A stretch of 64,000 nucleotides of DNA, taken from CAMDPA01 sp963825625 (GTDB lineage Bacteria > Pseudomonadota > Alphaproteobacteria > Rhizobiales > Hyphomicrobiaceae). Made by a program: the position numbers and the translations under genes. This document shows positions 38,960 through 49,146 of this stretch, one piece after another. Numbering within the stretch: the first letter of the stretch is position 1; every line of letters starts with the position of its first letter. Below the pieces are notes generated by a model. That model made no database searches. It had not been told where the DNA came from and worked only from the letters and a program-made list of their open reading frames with translations. The stretch covers positions 248,001 through 312,000 of the forward strand of contig CAWGUF010000019.1 in NCBI GenBank assembly GCA_963825625.1. Reading direction: 5' to 3'.

Positions 38960-40312
38960 ATGTCTGACGCTGGGAAGTCCGGCAAGCCGAAGATGCACCT
39001 CGGCGTGTTCTTCAACCACACGGGCCATCATATCGCGTCGTGGCGGCATCCGCAGGCCGATGCCGATGCCAATGTCTCGATCGAGCATTACGTCAGGATT
39101 GCGCAGACGGCGGAAGCTGCCGGGCTGGACTTCCTGTTTTTTGCCGACAGCGCGGCGGTGGCGGAGCGGCGCCCGCGCTCGTTGTCGCGGTCGGCGCAGT
39201 ATACGGCTTATTTCGAGCCGACGACGCTGCTCGGCGCGCTTGCCATGGTGACCAGGCACATCGGTCTCGTCGCCACTGCGACCACCTCCTACAACGAACC
39301 CTACAACGTCGCCCGACGGTTCGCTTCGCTGGATTTCATCAGCCATGGCCGCGCCGGCTGGAATGTTGTGACCTCGGGCAATGCGTCGGAGGCGCCGAAC
39401 TTCGGGCGCGATGCGCACTACGAGCACGAGGCGCGATACGATCGTGCGCAGGAGTTCGTCGAGGTCGTGTTCGGGCTGTGGGACACCTGGGACGACGACG
39501 CCTTCCCGCGCGACAAGGAGAGCGGCATTTATCTGCATCCGGAGAAGATGCACGTCCTCGATCACAAGGGGCCCCATTTCCAGGTGCGTGGGCCGCTCAA
39601 TGTGCCGCGTCCGCCGCAGGGTCGGCCGGTCATTTTCCAGGCCGGCACATCTGAGTCGGGGCGCGAGCTGGCTGCGGCAACGGCGGAGGGCGTGTTCACG
39701 TCGCAGCTGACGCTGGAGAGCCAGCGCGAGCACTTCATCGACGTCAAGCGCCGGATGGGGCGGTACGGGCGGGAGCCGGAGGAGTTGAAAATTCTGCCCG
39801 GTCTGACGGCGGTGGTGGCGCCGACCGCGGCCGAGGCGAAGGACAAATGGGACCATCTGCAATCGCTGATCCACCCGCATGTCGGCCTCGACTATCTCTC
39901 GATGCTGCTGGCCACCGATTTCTCCGGCATGGACCCGGACGCGCCGTTTCCGAAACTCGAGCTGACCTCCAACATCCAGAGCCACGGCATGTTCAAGAGC
40001 GTCGTGGGGATGGCGACGTCGGAGGGGCTGACCATCCGCCAGGTCTGGGAGCGACTGGCGGGCAGCCGCGGCAAGGCGACGTTCGTCGGCTCCACAATGG
40101 AGGTGGCCGATACGATGCAACGCTGGTTTGAAGCCGGGGCGTGCGATGGCTTCATCCTGCAGCCGTCCTATCTGCCAGGCGAGCTCGACGACATCGGGCG
40201 CTGGCTGATCCCTGAGTTGCAATCGCGCGACCTTGTCCGGGTCGGCTACGACGGCTCGACGCTGCGCGACAACATGGGGCTGAAGCGGCCAACGAGCAGG
40301 TATGCTGTGTGA
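38960..40312 (+). CDS. LLM-class flavin-dependent monooxygenase, NtaA/SnaA/DmoA family
   Basis: FMNH2-dependent monooxygenase of 450 residues. The N-terminus MHLGVFFNHTGHHIASWRHP, the FMN/flavin regions DFLFFADSAAV and TTSYNEPYNVARRFASLDFIS, and the family motif GRAGWNVVTSGN followed by HYEHEARYDRAQEFVEV are highly typical. GTSESGRELAA lies in the phosphate-binding part. Family substrates include nitrilotriacetate, EDTA, dimethyl sulfide and dibenzothiophene sulfone; this member's substrate cannot be chosen. It needs a separate flavin reductase, which is not seen nearby. Confidence 0.92.
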   Translation: MSDAGKSGKPKMHLGVFFNHTGHHIASWRHPQADADANVSIEHYVRIAQTAEAAGLDFLFFADSAAVAERRPRSLSRSAQYTAYFEPTTLLGALAMVTRHIGLVATATTSYNEPYNVARRFASLDFISHGRAGWNVVTSGNASEAPNFGRDAHYEHEARYDRAQEFVEVVFGLWDTWDDDAFPRDKESGIYLHPEKMHVLDHKGPHFQVRGPLNVPRPPQGRPVIFQAGTSESGRELAAATAEGVFTSQLTLESQREHFIDVKRRMGRYGREPEELKILPGLTAVVAPTAAEAKDKWDHLQSLIHPHVGLDYLSMLLATDFSGMDPDAPFPKLELTSNIQSHGMFKSVVGMATSEGLTIRQVWERLAGSRGKATFVGSTMEVADTMQRWFEAGACDGFILQPSYLPGELDDIGRWLIPELQSRDLVRVGYDGSTLRDNMGLKRPTSRYAV

Positions 40313-40412
40313 GGAGCACGTGGCACGTGTTGCGCCGTGGTGTGTCGAGCGACAGGCACTTGCGGCAGGCGTCTGCTGAAGTAATGGGAAGTGCGGGCTT
40401 GTCGTCCGTCGC

Positions 40413-40964
40413 TCAGGGGCCCCACAGCTCAGGGTGGAGCCAAGGTTCGGGAAGTGTGAGGACACCACCTGTCAATGCGTCGGTTTGGGCGTCGGTTTGG
40501 GCGTCGGGCTGGCCGAGTTTCACGGATTGCCACGCTGTGCTCCACTGAGCTGGCAACGTGTATGGCGCGGCGACGCTCGCCTCTTGTGAGAACCCGAAGC
40601 GGCCATAGTATCCCGGGGCGCCAAGCACGAAGACATAGCCGATACCGTCGCGCTGCAGTTGCTGCAGACCGTTGCGAACGATCTGGCTTCCGACACCCTT
40701 CCCCTGCCAGGCGGGTGCCACGGCGAGTGGACCCAGCAATGCGGCTGTCTGGGGACTTCCTTCGATGCTGCCTTTGGTGAAGGCCACATGGGCTATCAAG
40801 GAAGAGCCGGCAGCTGCGACGAGCGACAGCACCTGTTGCGGCAGCTGCAGCAACTCGCGTAGCAGCGGCAGGAGGTCCTCTTCGGGAAAAGCTGCAGAAT
40901 AGATTGCCTCGATCGCCTGAAGGTCACCGGGCGTGCTCGGACGAATTTCCAGGTTTTCGAGCAT
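40413..40964 (-). CDS. GNAT-family N-acetyltransferase (YhbS-like)
   Basis: A 183-residue acetyltransferase. Motif A with acetyl-CoA-binding loop is LGPLAVAPAWQGKGVGSQIV, followed by VFVLGAPGYYGRFGFS, typical of the YhbS group. The start MLENLEIRP is chosen because the fold starts there; the open frame runs 14 codons further. The C-terminus carries three copies of a 12-base repeat coding for DAQT-like units (see repeat entry). Acceptor unknown. Confidence 0.87.
   Translation of the reverse strand: MLENLEIRPSTPGDLQAIEAIYSAAFPEEDLLPLLRELLQLPQQVLSLVAAAGSSLIAHVAFTKGSIEGSPQTAALLGPLAVAPAWQGKGVGSQIVRNGLQQLQRDGIGYVFVLGAPGYYGRFGFSQEASVAAPYTLPAQWSTAWQSVKLGQPDAQTDAQTDALTGGVLTLPEPWLHPELWGP
40477..40512. 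repeat. Three tandem 12-bp repeats inside the GNAT gene
   Basis: GCGTCGGTTTGG occurs at 40477-40488 and 40489-40500 and again with two changes (GCGTCGGGCTGG) at 40501-40512. On the coding strand they add the peptide PDAQTDAQTDA near the C-terminus. In-frame units let the number vary without breaking the gene. Confidence 0.85.
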
Positions 40965-41106
40965 TGGTCCCCCTGTGATCCAGCCGCGCGATTCGCGTAA
41001 CGGCAATCGAATGCCGTGGGCAGGCCGGACGTCGTGCGCTCGGATGACGTGGTGAGAGGGCGGGCGGACCGGTCGTCCGGTCCTGCTATCTGCTGCCTAT
41101 GTGCCT

Positions 41107-42173
41107 CTAGACCGGTGGCACGCCCTGCTCGCCGGGGCCGCGCTCGCCCTCGTGCTGGTATGGCCAAGCGGCGATGCCGCCAGCAATGAACATCGCCGTA
41201 AAGCCTTCCTGGCGCAGGATGAAGGCGGCGGCGCGGCTGCGGCGGCCGGAGCGGCAATAGACGACGATCTGCTTGTTCTTGTCGAGTGTCTCGGCCTCGT
41301 TGCGGATCTGGTCGAGAGGGACGAGTCTGGCGCCAGGGATGCGCCAGACGTCGTATTCATCGAAATAGCGGCAGTCGATGAGATCGGCCTGACGGCGGGA
41401 GATGAGCGAGTGGGCGACTTCCGGCGATACCTCATGGACGAAGTGATCCGCAATCAAACGATCGAAGTCGGCGACCGACAGGCACAATAGCGTGCCCGGG
41501 GTTGTCATGCGCACGGTGGCGTTGCGCAGTCCGCCGCGCAACAGCGCCTCTTCGCCGAAGCTGGCGCCGGCTTGCAGCGTTGCCACCCTGACCAGGTCGC
41601 CAGTGCGGGCGTCGGGCCGCAGCACCTCGGCTTCGCCTTCCTCCAGGACGTAGAAATAGTCGCCATGGCCGGCATAGCGGATGACCTCATCGCCGGCTGC
41701 GACCGCACGCTTGGTCATGGCCTCGGCACACTTGCAGACCTGGTCGAGCGTCATCTGTGCGAACGGCTGGGCGTGCACGAGGACGGACACGCGGTCGGCA
41801 ATCGTGTCGGCGAGGGAGCTGAGGCTGTCGGCCTGATGCATGTGGCTGAGCAAATCGTCGAGCACGGCGCCGTCGACAACGAGAACCTGGCTGTGCCGGT
41901 CAGTGTGAGCCGTGCGCCGGGCTGGATCGCGTGCAGGACACCTGGTTCACGGCCGCTGAAGTCGGAATTGATGGTGGCGAGCAACTTGCCGTCGCGGCTG
42001 CGCATCTCCAGTCCGCCTTCAAGCACGATCACGACGTCGGCGGGTCTGGCCGCGACGTGCGCGCCTGCCTCGCCTGAGATCTGGACAGCGTTCTCCAGCA
42101 GGCCAAGAAGGGCCGTCTCGGTGAGGCGGGAAAACAAGCGGGAAGATTTGAGCGAGGCTGCAACGGATTTCAT
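41107..42173 (-). CDS. Cyclic-nucleotide-binding domain plus rhodanese protein (one indel)
   Basis: Protein of about 355 residues. The N-terminal part (MKSVAASLKSSRLFSRLTETALLGLLENA) and the middle part each look like cNMP-binding domains, the second including VLEEGEAEVLRPD and GASFGEEALLRGGLRNATV. The C-terminal rhodanese domain has the active-site cysteine in IVVYCRSGRRSRAAAF and the sequence LIDCRYFDEYDVWRIPGA before it. Around 41900 one base is missing; before it the product reads TLTG, after it HSQVLVVDGAVLDDLLSHM. A sulfur-transfer or signalling switch is plausible. Confidence 0.82.
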
Positions 42174-42347
42174 GAGGCGTACCCGGAGCTTGTTGACACA
42201 TGTGGCCCGTGGCCGGGCTGTTGGCAGATAGTGTCGCGCGTCGGGGCTCCGGATGCAATGGGGCGGTCCGGCCGGCCCCGGCGTTGGTTAGCGCGCCGCT
42301 TGCGCAGACAATTTCCAGGGGGTGAGCCGGCGGTCTGCCGGCCCAGC

Positions 42348-43517
42348 TCAATTGGGCTTGATACCGGTGCGATCAGTGCGCCCGACGGTCTCGTCCGGTT
42401 TGAAGAATACGTCCACGCGCAGACCCGGAAGCAGTCGCGGTGCCTGGTCGAAGTCGATCAGCACTTGCAGCACCTCTTGCTCCATCGGCCGCCTGGGGCC
42501 CTTGCCGGCCAAGCGCGGCGCGCCGAGGGCCTGAGCCATGCGCTCGACTTTTCCGGTGAACTCCTCGCCTGGATAAGCGTCGGATCGGACCAGGACCGTC
42601 TGTCCGGTGCGGATCTTGGCGACGTCGCGTTCCTCGACCTCGGCGCGCACTTGCACCTTCGAGAGGTCGCCGAAAATAACGAGTACGTCCTCGGGCGAGG
42701 GTGTCACAGTTTCTCCGGCCCGGGTGTTGACCTGCAGGACCGTGCCATCGGTCGGCGCGCGAATGCGCGTGCGCTCAAGTGCGGTCTCGATCAGTGACAA
42801 CTCCGCGCGTGCAGTGGCCAGGCTCGATTCCAGACGGGTCGGAAGCGGCATCTTGGGATTGCTCTCGACCTGCTTCAGCGTTGTCTGCTCGCGGGACTGC
42901 GCACTGCTGGCATCGGCGATTGCCTTGCGTGCCAATTCAATGTCGCCAGCCGTCACAGCGCCGTCCGTTCTGGCCTTGATGAGGAGATCGTCAAACGAAA
43001 GCTGGGCGACGGCAACCCGGCGCTGGGCGTCGTAGACAGCGTCGAGGGCCTTGCGGCGATCGAGCACGAGCTGCTGCTCGGCATCCGCTTCAGGATTGCG
43101 CCGGCGCTGGGCGGGCGTTACCTGCTGGTTCGTGGTTTCTTCATCGCGCTCGCGCTTGCGAACGGCCACCTCGGCGAGCGCGCCGGCCATCTTCGCACGC
43201 GGTTCATCGTCATTGAGGCGAACCAGGAGATCGCCGGCCTTGACGGTATCATTCATGCGCACAAGAACCTGGACAACCTTGCCAGGCAGTTGCGATCCGA
43301 TCCGCACCTCGCCACCGCGCGGCTCCACCCGTCCCGGGGCGGAGGCAGTCCAGACCGGCTTGGCAACCGGGCGTGCGTCAGGCACGGCCGTGGTGATGGT
43401 CGCCATCTTGCGTTCCGCCTGCTGCAGCACGCGGTAATGCTCGACACCAAGAGCTACAGCGCCGGCGGCCAATGCTGCGACGAGCAGGGACGTCGTGGTC
43501 GAATTCAGTTTAAGCAT
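42348..43517 (-). CDS. HlyD/DevB-type periplasmic adaptor of an ABC exporter
   Basis: Membrane-fusion protein of 389 residues: one N-terminal membrane anchor (about residues 8-25), a biotinyl-lipoyl-like domain beginning GRVEPRGGEVRIGSQLPGKVVQVLVRMNDTVKAGD (in parts), a long helical hairpin (about 110-240) and a C-terminal beta-barrel with RAPTDGTVLQVNTRAGETV. It is last in a three-gene unit with ATPase and permease on the same strand, the order matching a DevBCA-like exporter read backwards. It probably links the permease to an outer-membrane channel encoded elsewhere. Confidence 0.88.
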   Translation of the reverse strand: MLKLNSTTTSLLVAALAAGAVALGVEHYRVLQQAERKMATITTAVPDARPVAKPVWTASAPGRVEPRGGEVRIGSQLPGKVVQVLVRMNDTVKAGDLLVRLNDDEPRAKMAGALAEVAVRKRERDEETTNQQVTPAQRRRNPEADAEQQLVLDRRKALDAVYDAQRRVAVAQLSFDDLLIKARTDGAVTAGDIELARKAIADASSAQSREQTTLKQVESNPKMPLPTRLESSLATARAELSLIETALERTRIRAPTDGTVLQVNTRAGETVTPSPEDVLVIFGDLSKVQVRAEVEERDVAKIRTGQTVLVRSDAYPGEEFTGKVERMAQALGAPRLAGKGPRRPMEQEVLQVLIDFDQAPRLLPGLRVDVFFKPDETVGRTDRTGIKPN

Positions 43518-44313
43518 GGGCTTTGCGCCTTCTCGTCAAATCGTAGCGGGCAACGTTCCTGCGGGCTTCTGCGCGCCGCTCCTCGCCGCTGATAAGTCCG
43601 TCCTCGATGCGCACGATCCTGTCGGCATAGGCATGCGTCCGGGGATCATGCGTCACGGCAAGCACGGCACGGCTCTTGTCCTTGGCGATGCGAGCGAGCA
43701 ATGCCATCACGGCGTGGCCGTTCTCGCTGTCGAGGGCCGCGGTGGGCTCGTCGGCGAGGATCACGGAGGGAGCACCAGCCAGAGCCCTGGCTACGGCGAC
43801 GCGCTGCTGCTCGCCGCCGGACATGTTGCGCGGGTAGCTGTTCAGGCGGTGGCCGAGGCCGACCTCGCGTAACGCCGTCTCGGCCTTGATGATCGTCTCT
43901 GCCGCGGCGAAGCCGCGTACGTCGAGGGCGAGCCGGACGTTCTCCAGCGCCGTCAACGTGGGGAACAGGTTGTATGACTGGAAGATGTAGCCGACATGGC
44001 GTCGGCGGATCGCGGCGAGCTGTTCGGGGGACAAGCCATCGACGCGCTGTCCGGCAAGGGTGACGCTGCCGGAGGTCGGCGACAGGATGCAGCCGAGGAT
44101 GGATAGCAGGGTGGTCTTGCCGCTGCCGGATGGGCCCATGAGCAGGGTCAACTCGCCAGCATACAACGACATGTCGACGCCCTTGAGGGCGCGGACGAGG
44201 CCGGCGCCCTGACCCAGCTCCATGACGATGTCGCGGGCTTCCATGACGGGCTCACCGGCATCCAGGGCTGGCGTGGCAGTGTCTGCTGGCTCGGTTACGA
44301 CGCGATTGCTCAT
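43510..44313 (-). CDS. ABC exporter ATP-binding protein, DevA type
   Basis: A 267-residue ATPase with Walker A GPSGSGKTT, signature MSGGEQQRVAVARAL, Walker B VILADEPTAALD and switch His in AVTHDPRTHAYADRIV. The start MSNRVVTEP overlaps the permease stop (ATGA); the open frame extends far upstream inside the permease gene and is a shadow there. Its end overlaps the adaptor gene by 8 bases. About 30 N-terminal residues before the ABC domain are extra compared with LolD/MacB ATPases. Confidence 0.9.
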   Translation of the reverse strand: MSNRVVTEPADTATPALDAGEPVMEARDIVMELGQGAGLVRALKGVDMSLYAGELTLLMGPSGSGKTTLLSILGCILSPTSGSVTLAGQRVDGLSPEQLAAIRRRHVGYIFQSYNLFPTLTALENVRLALDVRGFAAAETIIKAETALREVGLGHRLNSYPRNMSGGEQQRVAVARALAGAPSVILADEPTAALDSENGHAVMALLARIAKDKSRAVLAVTHDPRTHAYADRIVRIEDGLISGEERRAEARRNVARYDLTRRRKAHA

Positions 44314-45440
44314 CTGCTGAACACCATGGCTGGATCGAGCTTCGTGACCTTGACGATGGCCGACACGGCGGAAATGGCGCACATGCCGACAGTTATGAGG
44401 AACAGCGCTGTTGCCAAGCCCGGGGTCATGACGATGGGCAGCGCCGTCGCCTCGCTGAAGGCGGTTATGAGCAGCGAAATGCTCATGCCCAACGCATACC
44501 CCAGGATCGCGCTCAATCCGGCCTGAGTCAGGATGACACGGTGAATATATCCGGCCGAGGAGCCCAGGGCGCGCAGGGTCGCGAATTCCGTGAGGTGATC
44601 CTTGGTACTGGAATAAAGGGTCTGTGCGACGATGACGGTACCGACAAGAAGGCCGAGCAGCGCACCGCCGATGAGCGCGACGCCGGCGCCGGTGGAGAAC
44701 AGCCATTGATCGAGGCTGCGGTCCCTGAACTCTGCCTTGGTCAGGATCTCCTGGTCCGGCAATCGCGTCTTCAGTGCCGCCTGGACCCGTTCCATGTCGG
44801 CGCCCGGGGTCAGTTGCACGAGCAGGTATGAATAGCGGTCAGCGGGGACACCGAGCAGCGAGCGGGCTCGGTTCAGGGTGGTGAACACGTAGGGTGCCAT
44901 CGTGAACGAGCGGATACCGTCGGTTATTGCGGCGACGCGGACCCGTCCCTGCTCGAACTGCGCGACGTCTCCTACACCCTTGACGCCAAGGTCCTTCATA
45001 TACGTCCGGTCGACAGCGACGGCGGCGGGTGCGGAGATCGCTTCAATGCTGCCTTCGATGAGGTTCCAGGCCTTCAGGCCGCCGTCGGCGGCATCGCTGC
45101 CAACCACGATCGACGTCGTGCTGCCGCCGCCGGGTTTGCGCCATTCGCCAAAGCTGGAGATAATCGGCACCGCGGCTGCGACGCCGGGCACAGCCAGTAC
45201 AGCATGGCGCTCGCGCGGGGTCAGCAACACGCCGCCTTCCTCGAAGCTTTTCGCTCCGAACGCGGTGACCCAAAGCGCGCCATTGGCATGCTCGATGGTG
45301 CCGATGATCATTTTTCGGGCACCAAAATAAAGCCCGAGCTGAACAGAGACCAGCACGACGGAAAACAGGATGCCAACCAGCGTCACGGCCAGCCTGATGC
45401 GGTCGTGGAACAGGTTTCTAAATGCCAGTGTCAGTACCAT
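44310..45440 (-). CDS. FtsX-like permease of a DevBCA-type exporter
   Basis: Inner-membrane protein of 376 residues: one N-terminal membrane segment (about 18-37), a periplasmic domain of some 220 residues, and three C-terminal segments around 255-280, 305-330 and 345-370, the MacB/DevC topology. First gene of the permease-ATPase-adaptor unit, so the unit reads from 45440 down to 42348. Such tripartite systems export glycolipids, peptides or macrolides; the substrate is not known. Confidence 0.88.
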   Translation of the reverse strand: MVLTLAFRNLFHDRIRLAVTLVGILFSVVLVSVQLGLYFGARKMIIGTIEHANGALWVTAFGAKSFEEGGVLLTPRERHAVLAVPGVAAAVPIISSFGEWRKPGGGSTTSIVVGSDAADGGLKAWNLIEGSIEAISAPAAVAVDRTYMKDLGVKGVGDVAQFEQGRVRVAAITDGIRSFTMAPYVFTTLNRARSLLGVPADRYSYLLVQLTPGADMERVQAALKTRLPDQEILTKAEFRDRSLDQWLFSTGAGVALIGGALLGLLVGTVIVAQTLYSSTKDHLTEFATLRALGSSAGYIHRVILTQAGLSAILGYALGMSISLLITAFSEATALPIVMTPGLATALFLITVGMCAISAVSAIVKVTKLDPAMVFSR

Positions 45441-45918
45441 TGCCTACGCAACCACTCGCCGTGCCCCACCCGGCCCCCCATAAGCCCCGTATCGTGGGGG
45501 CTTCAGGAAGATCGTTCAGGGTCGCATCTGTTCATTACCGCTCAGCACGATCCGTGCCGCCCGGCATTGCCGGAGCTGACGGAGCATTCCATACGGCGGC
45601 CGCCGGCATCTTGCCGGCATCGCCGTGGACCGCGTTCCGGGCCGCTTCGGCATGCACTGTCGCGAGGACATGCCAAGCCGCCGGTTGGCATGCGACCGCC
45701 CGGATCAAGTGTTTCATTCAAGAGCCTATATAGGCTGTATAGTGTTCCCATACCAGCAGGAACCGCCCGAGACATTCATCTTTTTCAGCCATACCCTTAC
45801 CGCATTTACTGTTTTCATGACTTTAATGCCGCCAGAATTGTGGGCTGGTCATGGCTAAAGATCGGGAATTGTCTGCGGTTCTGCCGCTCAGCGGCGCCTG
45901 CTCCGTTGGGAGACGTGA
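45441..45918. other. Intergenic region between the exporter and the DUF2147 gene
   Basis: No gene with recognisable product is seen. Short frames on both strands have random-looking composition. The region should contain two divergent promoters. An AT-richer stretch at about 45715-45830 is the best candidate area, but I could not choose boxes with confidence. Confidence 0.4.
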
Positions 45919-46473
45919 ATGCATAGCACAGGATATAGGCGATTGTGCGCACGCGCCATGGCGGCTAGCCACACGGGGTGGAGGAGCGCGTTCGCTTCTT
46001 GCTGCCTGGGGCTATCTCTGCTGGTCGGGCTGACTGGCCTCGCACCGGCGCAGGTCGGCCAACAGATGCAGAGGCAAGTCGGTGGGTATGAGGGTGTGTG
46101 GATCGACGACACCGGGGAAGGGGCGGTCGAGATCGGCCCTTGCGGCGAGCAGCTATGCGGGCGCATCGTCTGGCTCAAAGAGCCGCTCGACAAGCGAGGA
46201 CAGACATTGCGTGACGGATACAATCCCGATCCGCGTCAACGCAGCCAACCGATCTGCGGACTTGCGGTGATCGGTAACCTGCGTCTGCAGCGCGACGGCA
46301 CTTGGGACCGGGGCTGGATCTACGATCCCAAGGAAGGCAAGACCTACGATGTCGAGCTCAAGCTGCGCTCGGCCAACAGGCTGCACGTGACCGGTTATCT
46401 CGGGGTAAAATTCCTGAGCGAGACGTTCGTGTGGACGCGGGCTCCGCAGACGTTGCCGCGTTGCACCACCTGA
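45919..46473 (+). CDS. DUF2147 exported protein
   Basis: A 184-residue protein with an N-terminal signal sequence (hydrophobic stretch FASCCLGLSLLVGLTGLAPAQ). The mature part begins with GYEGVWIDDTGEGAVEIGPCGEQLCGRIVWLKEP and has KTYDVELKLRSANRLHVTGYLG, both typical of DUF2147. A second possible start lies 39 bases downstream (MAASHTGW), giving a more normal signal peptide. Function of the family is unknown; small exported proteins of this kind are lipocalin-like beta barrels by structure prediction, as I recall. Confidence 0.85.
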   Translation: MHSTGYRRLCARAMAASHTGWRSAFASCCLGLSLLVGLTGLAPAQVGQQMQRQVGGYEGVWIDDTGEGAVEIGPCGEQLCGRIVWLKEPLDKRGQTLRDGYNPDPRQRSQPICGLAVIGNLRLQRDGTWDRGWIYDPKEGKTYDVELKLRSANRLHVTGYLGVKFLSETFVWTRAPQTLPRCTT

Positions 46474-46627
46474 CCTGAAAAGGTGTGGCCGCGACGCAGC
46501 GGCACGCCCCCGTGCATTATCGGTAATTTCCGCTACTATTCCGCCGTTACTGTGGAGCCGGTCCTCATAAGTCGTCATTGTTGGCCGCCGCCGTGGCGAT
46601 GAGCGCGGCGTGAACCGTGGAGATGAC

Positions 46628-48971
46628 ATGTCCGACGGCGGTGGCAGCACGAGAGGGCGGGCGAAAAGCGGGCGTCTGTATTTTTTTGGGTTCGACAAGC
46701 TTGGCCTTTTGGCACTGCGCTCGCCAGCCCTGTCACTTTTGCTGATCGCAGTGCTGACAGCGCTGGCCGTGCTGGGACTGATGCGGCTCAAGGTCGATGA
46801 TTCGCTTTCGGAGCTGTTCCGAACCGACACGGCGGAGTTCCGGCAATACGAGGAAATAGACAAGCGGTTTCCGTCGAGCGAATTCGATGTGCTGGTCGTC
46901 GTCGAAGGCGCGACTTTGCTGAAGCGCGAGCAAATAAAAGCGTTCGCCAATGCCACTACCGAGCTGCAATTGACGGACGGTGTCGGCGGTCTCGTTTCCA
47001 TGCTGTCGGCTCGCGGCAAGCCCGATCAGAGCGGTTATCCGCCGCCGATCGTGCCGGATACGCTGCCGGAGGCGGAAGCAGACTACGACGCGGTTATTGC
47101 GGAGCTGAAGAAGAACGAGATCGTAGCCGGCAAATTTCTTTCCGACGATGGCACACTGGCACTGATCGTGATCTCGCTGGACCGTAAGGCCGTCGAGCAG
47201 CAGGGCGCACGGGCGATCATCGGCGGTATCAGCAAGGTTGCCGAGGAAATACTCGGCCCCGTGGGGCTAAGCGTCAAGCTGACAGGTGCGCCTGTGATGC
47301 AGCTTGAAATCCGCAATGCGGTGGAGCGTGACAGGCTGGTCTACAATGGTCTGGGTTTCCTGGTTGGCGCGGGCATCGCCTACCTGTTCTTCCGGCGCCT
47401 GTCGTTGACGCTGATTGCCGTGCTGGGCCCAACCATCGCAATTGCGTGGACGCTGGGCGTCGTTGGCGGGCTGGATTTCCGGCTCAATCTGTTCATCAAC
47501 GTCATTACGCCGCTGATCCTGGTTTCGGGGTTCTCCGATTCCATGCATCTCGTGTTCTCGATCCGGCGGGACATTCTGGCCGGCGTCGACCGGGTGGAAG
47601 CGGCCCGCAATGCGGTGCGGGATGTCGCGCCTGCGTGTCTGCTGACAGCGACCAACCAGGCGATCTCCATCGTCTCGTTTGCGGTCTCGGATTCGGCGCT
47701 GATCCGGACCTTCGGCCTGGCTGCGATCTGCGCCGTGTTCATCTCCTATATCGCCGTGGCCGTCGTGGTGCCGACGCTTGCCGCCGTTCTGATCCGTCCG
47801 GAGCGAACGCCGATCGGGCGCGAGCGGGCGGAAACGGAGGGTGGGATCGGCTGGCTGCACAGGGTCAGTGCCGGGATCATCATGCACGTTGCGCGCCGGC
47901 CCGTGCCCTATCTCGCATTGAGTCTGCTGGCGGTGGGCGTGGCGGGGTATGGCTATGTCAGGCTGGAGCCGCATTATCGTCTGGCCGACCAGGTGCCCGA
48001 CAAGGAGCAGGCATTGGCGGCGACCAGTCGGCTCGATGCCAAGCTGACTGGGGCCAATCCGGTTCATGTCATGATCAAGTGGTCGAGGTGCGGCGGACCT
48101 TTATGATCCAGCAACGCTCGCCGTCATCGCGCAGGCCCACCAGGTTCTGGAACAGGAGGCTGGTCTGGGCAATGTGTGGTCGCTGGACAGTCTGAGGCGA
48201 TGGCTGCGCGAGGCGGGCGATGACCGGGTGGAGACGGTCAAGTCCTATGTCGGCAAGCTGCCGATCCATCTGCGCCAGCGCTTCATCGCCAAGGACGAGA
48301 AGGCGGTGCTGGTGACCGGGCGGTTGCCGGATGTCGACGCCAGCCAGATCCTGCCGGTCGTGGAGAAGATCGACAAGGCGTTGGAGCCGGTGCGCAAGGC
48401 GAGCCCTGCCTATGAGATCATCGTCACAGGCCTGCCGGCGATCGCTGCCCGAAACTCCGCCAAGTTGATCAGCGACCTCAACGTCGGCCTCGTCGGCGAT
48501 ATGTTTCTCATCTTCATTTTTCTGGGACTGATGCTGCGCTCGATACTGGCCGGCGTCGCCAGCGTATTGCCGTCGGTGTTCCCGATCTTCGCGACCGGTT
48601 TCATACTTTGGGCAACGGGCGAGGGGTTACAGTTCGCTTCCATCATCGCGATTACGGTCGCGTTCTCGCTTGCCATCAATTCCACCATTCACTTCCTCAA
48701 TCGTTTCCGACTGGAGGAGGATCGGCTGGGGGGCGGGGCGGGGACGGCCAAGACGGCTTTGGAGCGCACGGCGCATCACATCGGGCCGGTGGTGGTTCTC
48801 ACCACGATCGTGCTGGCGCTAGGGCTTGGCGTGACGATGCTGTCCGATCTGCCGTCATTGCGACTTTTCGGATGGCTGGCGGGCGTTTGCCTGTTCGCCT
48901 CGCTGCTGGCCCAACTCGTGATCCTGCCGGCGGTGATCGCGGTCTATCGGCGCACCATTCCGCGGCAATAG
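46628..48971 (+). CDS. RND/MMPL-type membrane transporter (one insertion)
   Basis: A protein of about 780 residues in two halves, each with a membrane helix, an extracytoplasmic domain and a bundle of five membrane helices. The first bundle lies around residues 240-400 and contains SGFSDSMHLVFSIRRD, a sterol-sensing-like motif shared by MMPL proteins; the second is near 620-775. Near 48105 one extra T in a run shifts the frame; after repair the protein continues YDPATLAVIAQAHQVLEQEAG. Probably moves lipids such as hopanoids or other hydrophobic compounds, by analogy. No adaptor gene is adjacent. Confidence 0.82.
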
Positions 48972-49146
48972 GCGGTTGCGGGCGGTGATCTACAGTGATC
49001 TGTAATGGTGGACAACGTTGCCAATGGAGCGCAATGCGCGGCCAAATTGCGCAGGCTGTGTGGTTTGTTTTGCAGAATCGGCTGCAATTCCGGAAAATAG
49101 TGCGCTGTTCAATTCAAATGACGGTGGCCATCGAAGGAGACGTCCC

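Noticed and set aside
37582..40468. Very long minus-strand frames opposite amn and the flavin monooxygenase.
   Set aside because: Both plus-strand genes are clear family members; the long opposite frames are due to third-position GC bias.
45422..45858. Several small frames between the exporter and the DUF2147 gene.
   Set aside because: Frames occur on both strands with similar length and random composition; none has a good start.
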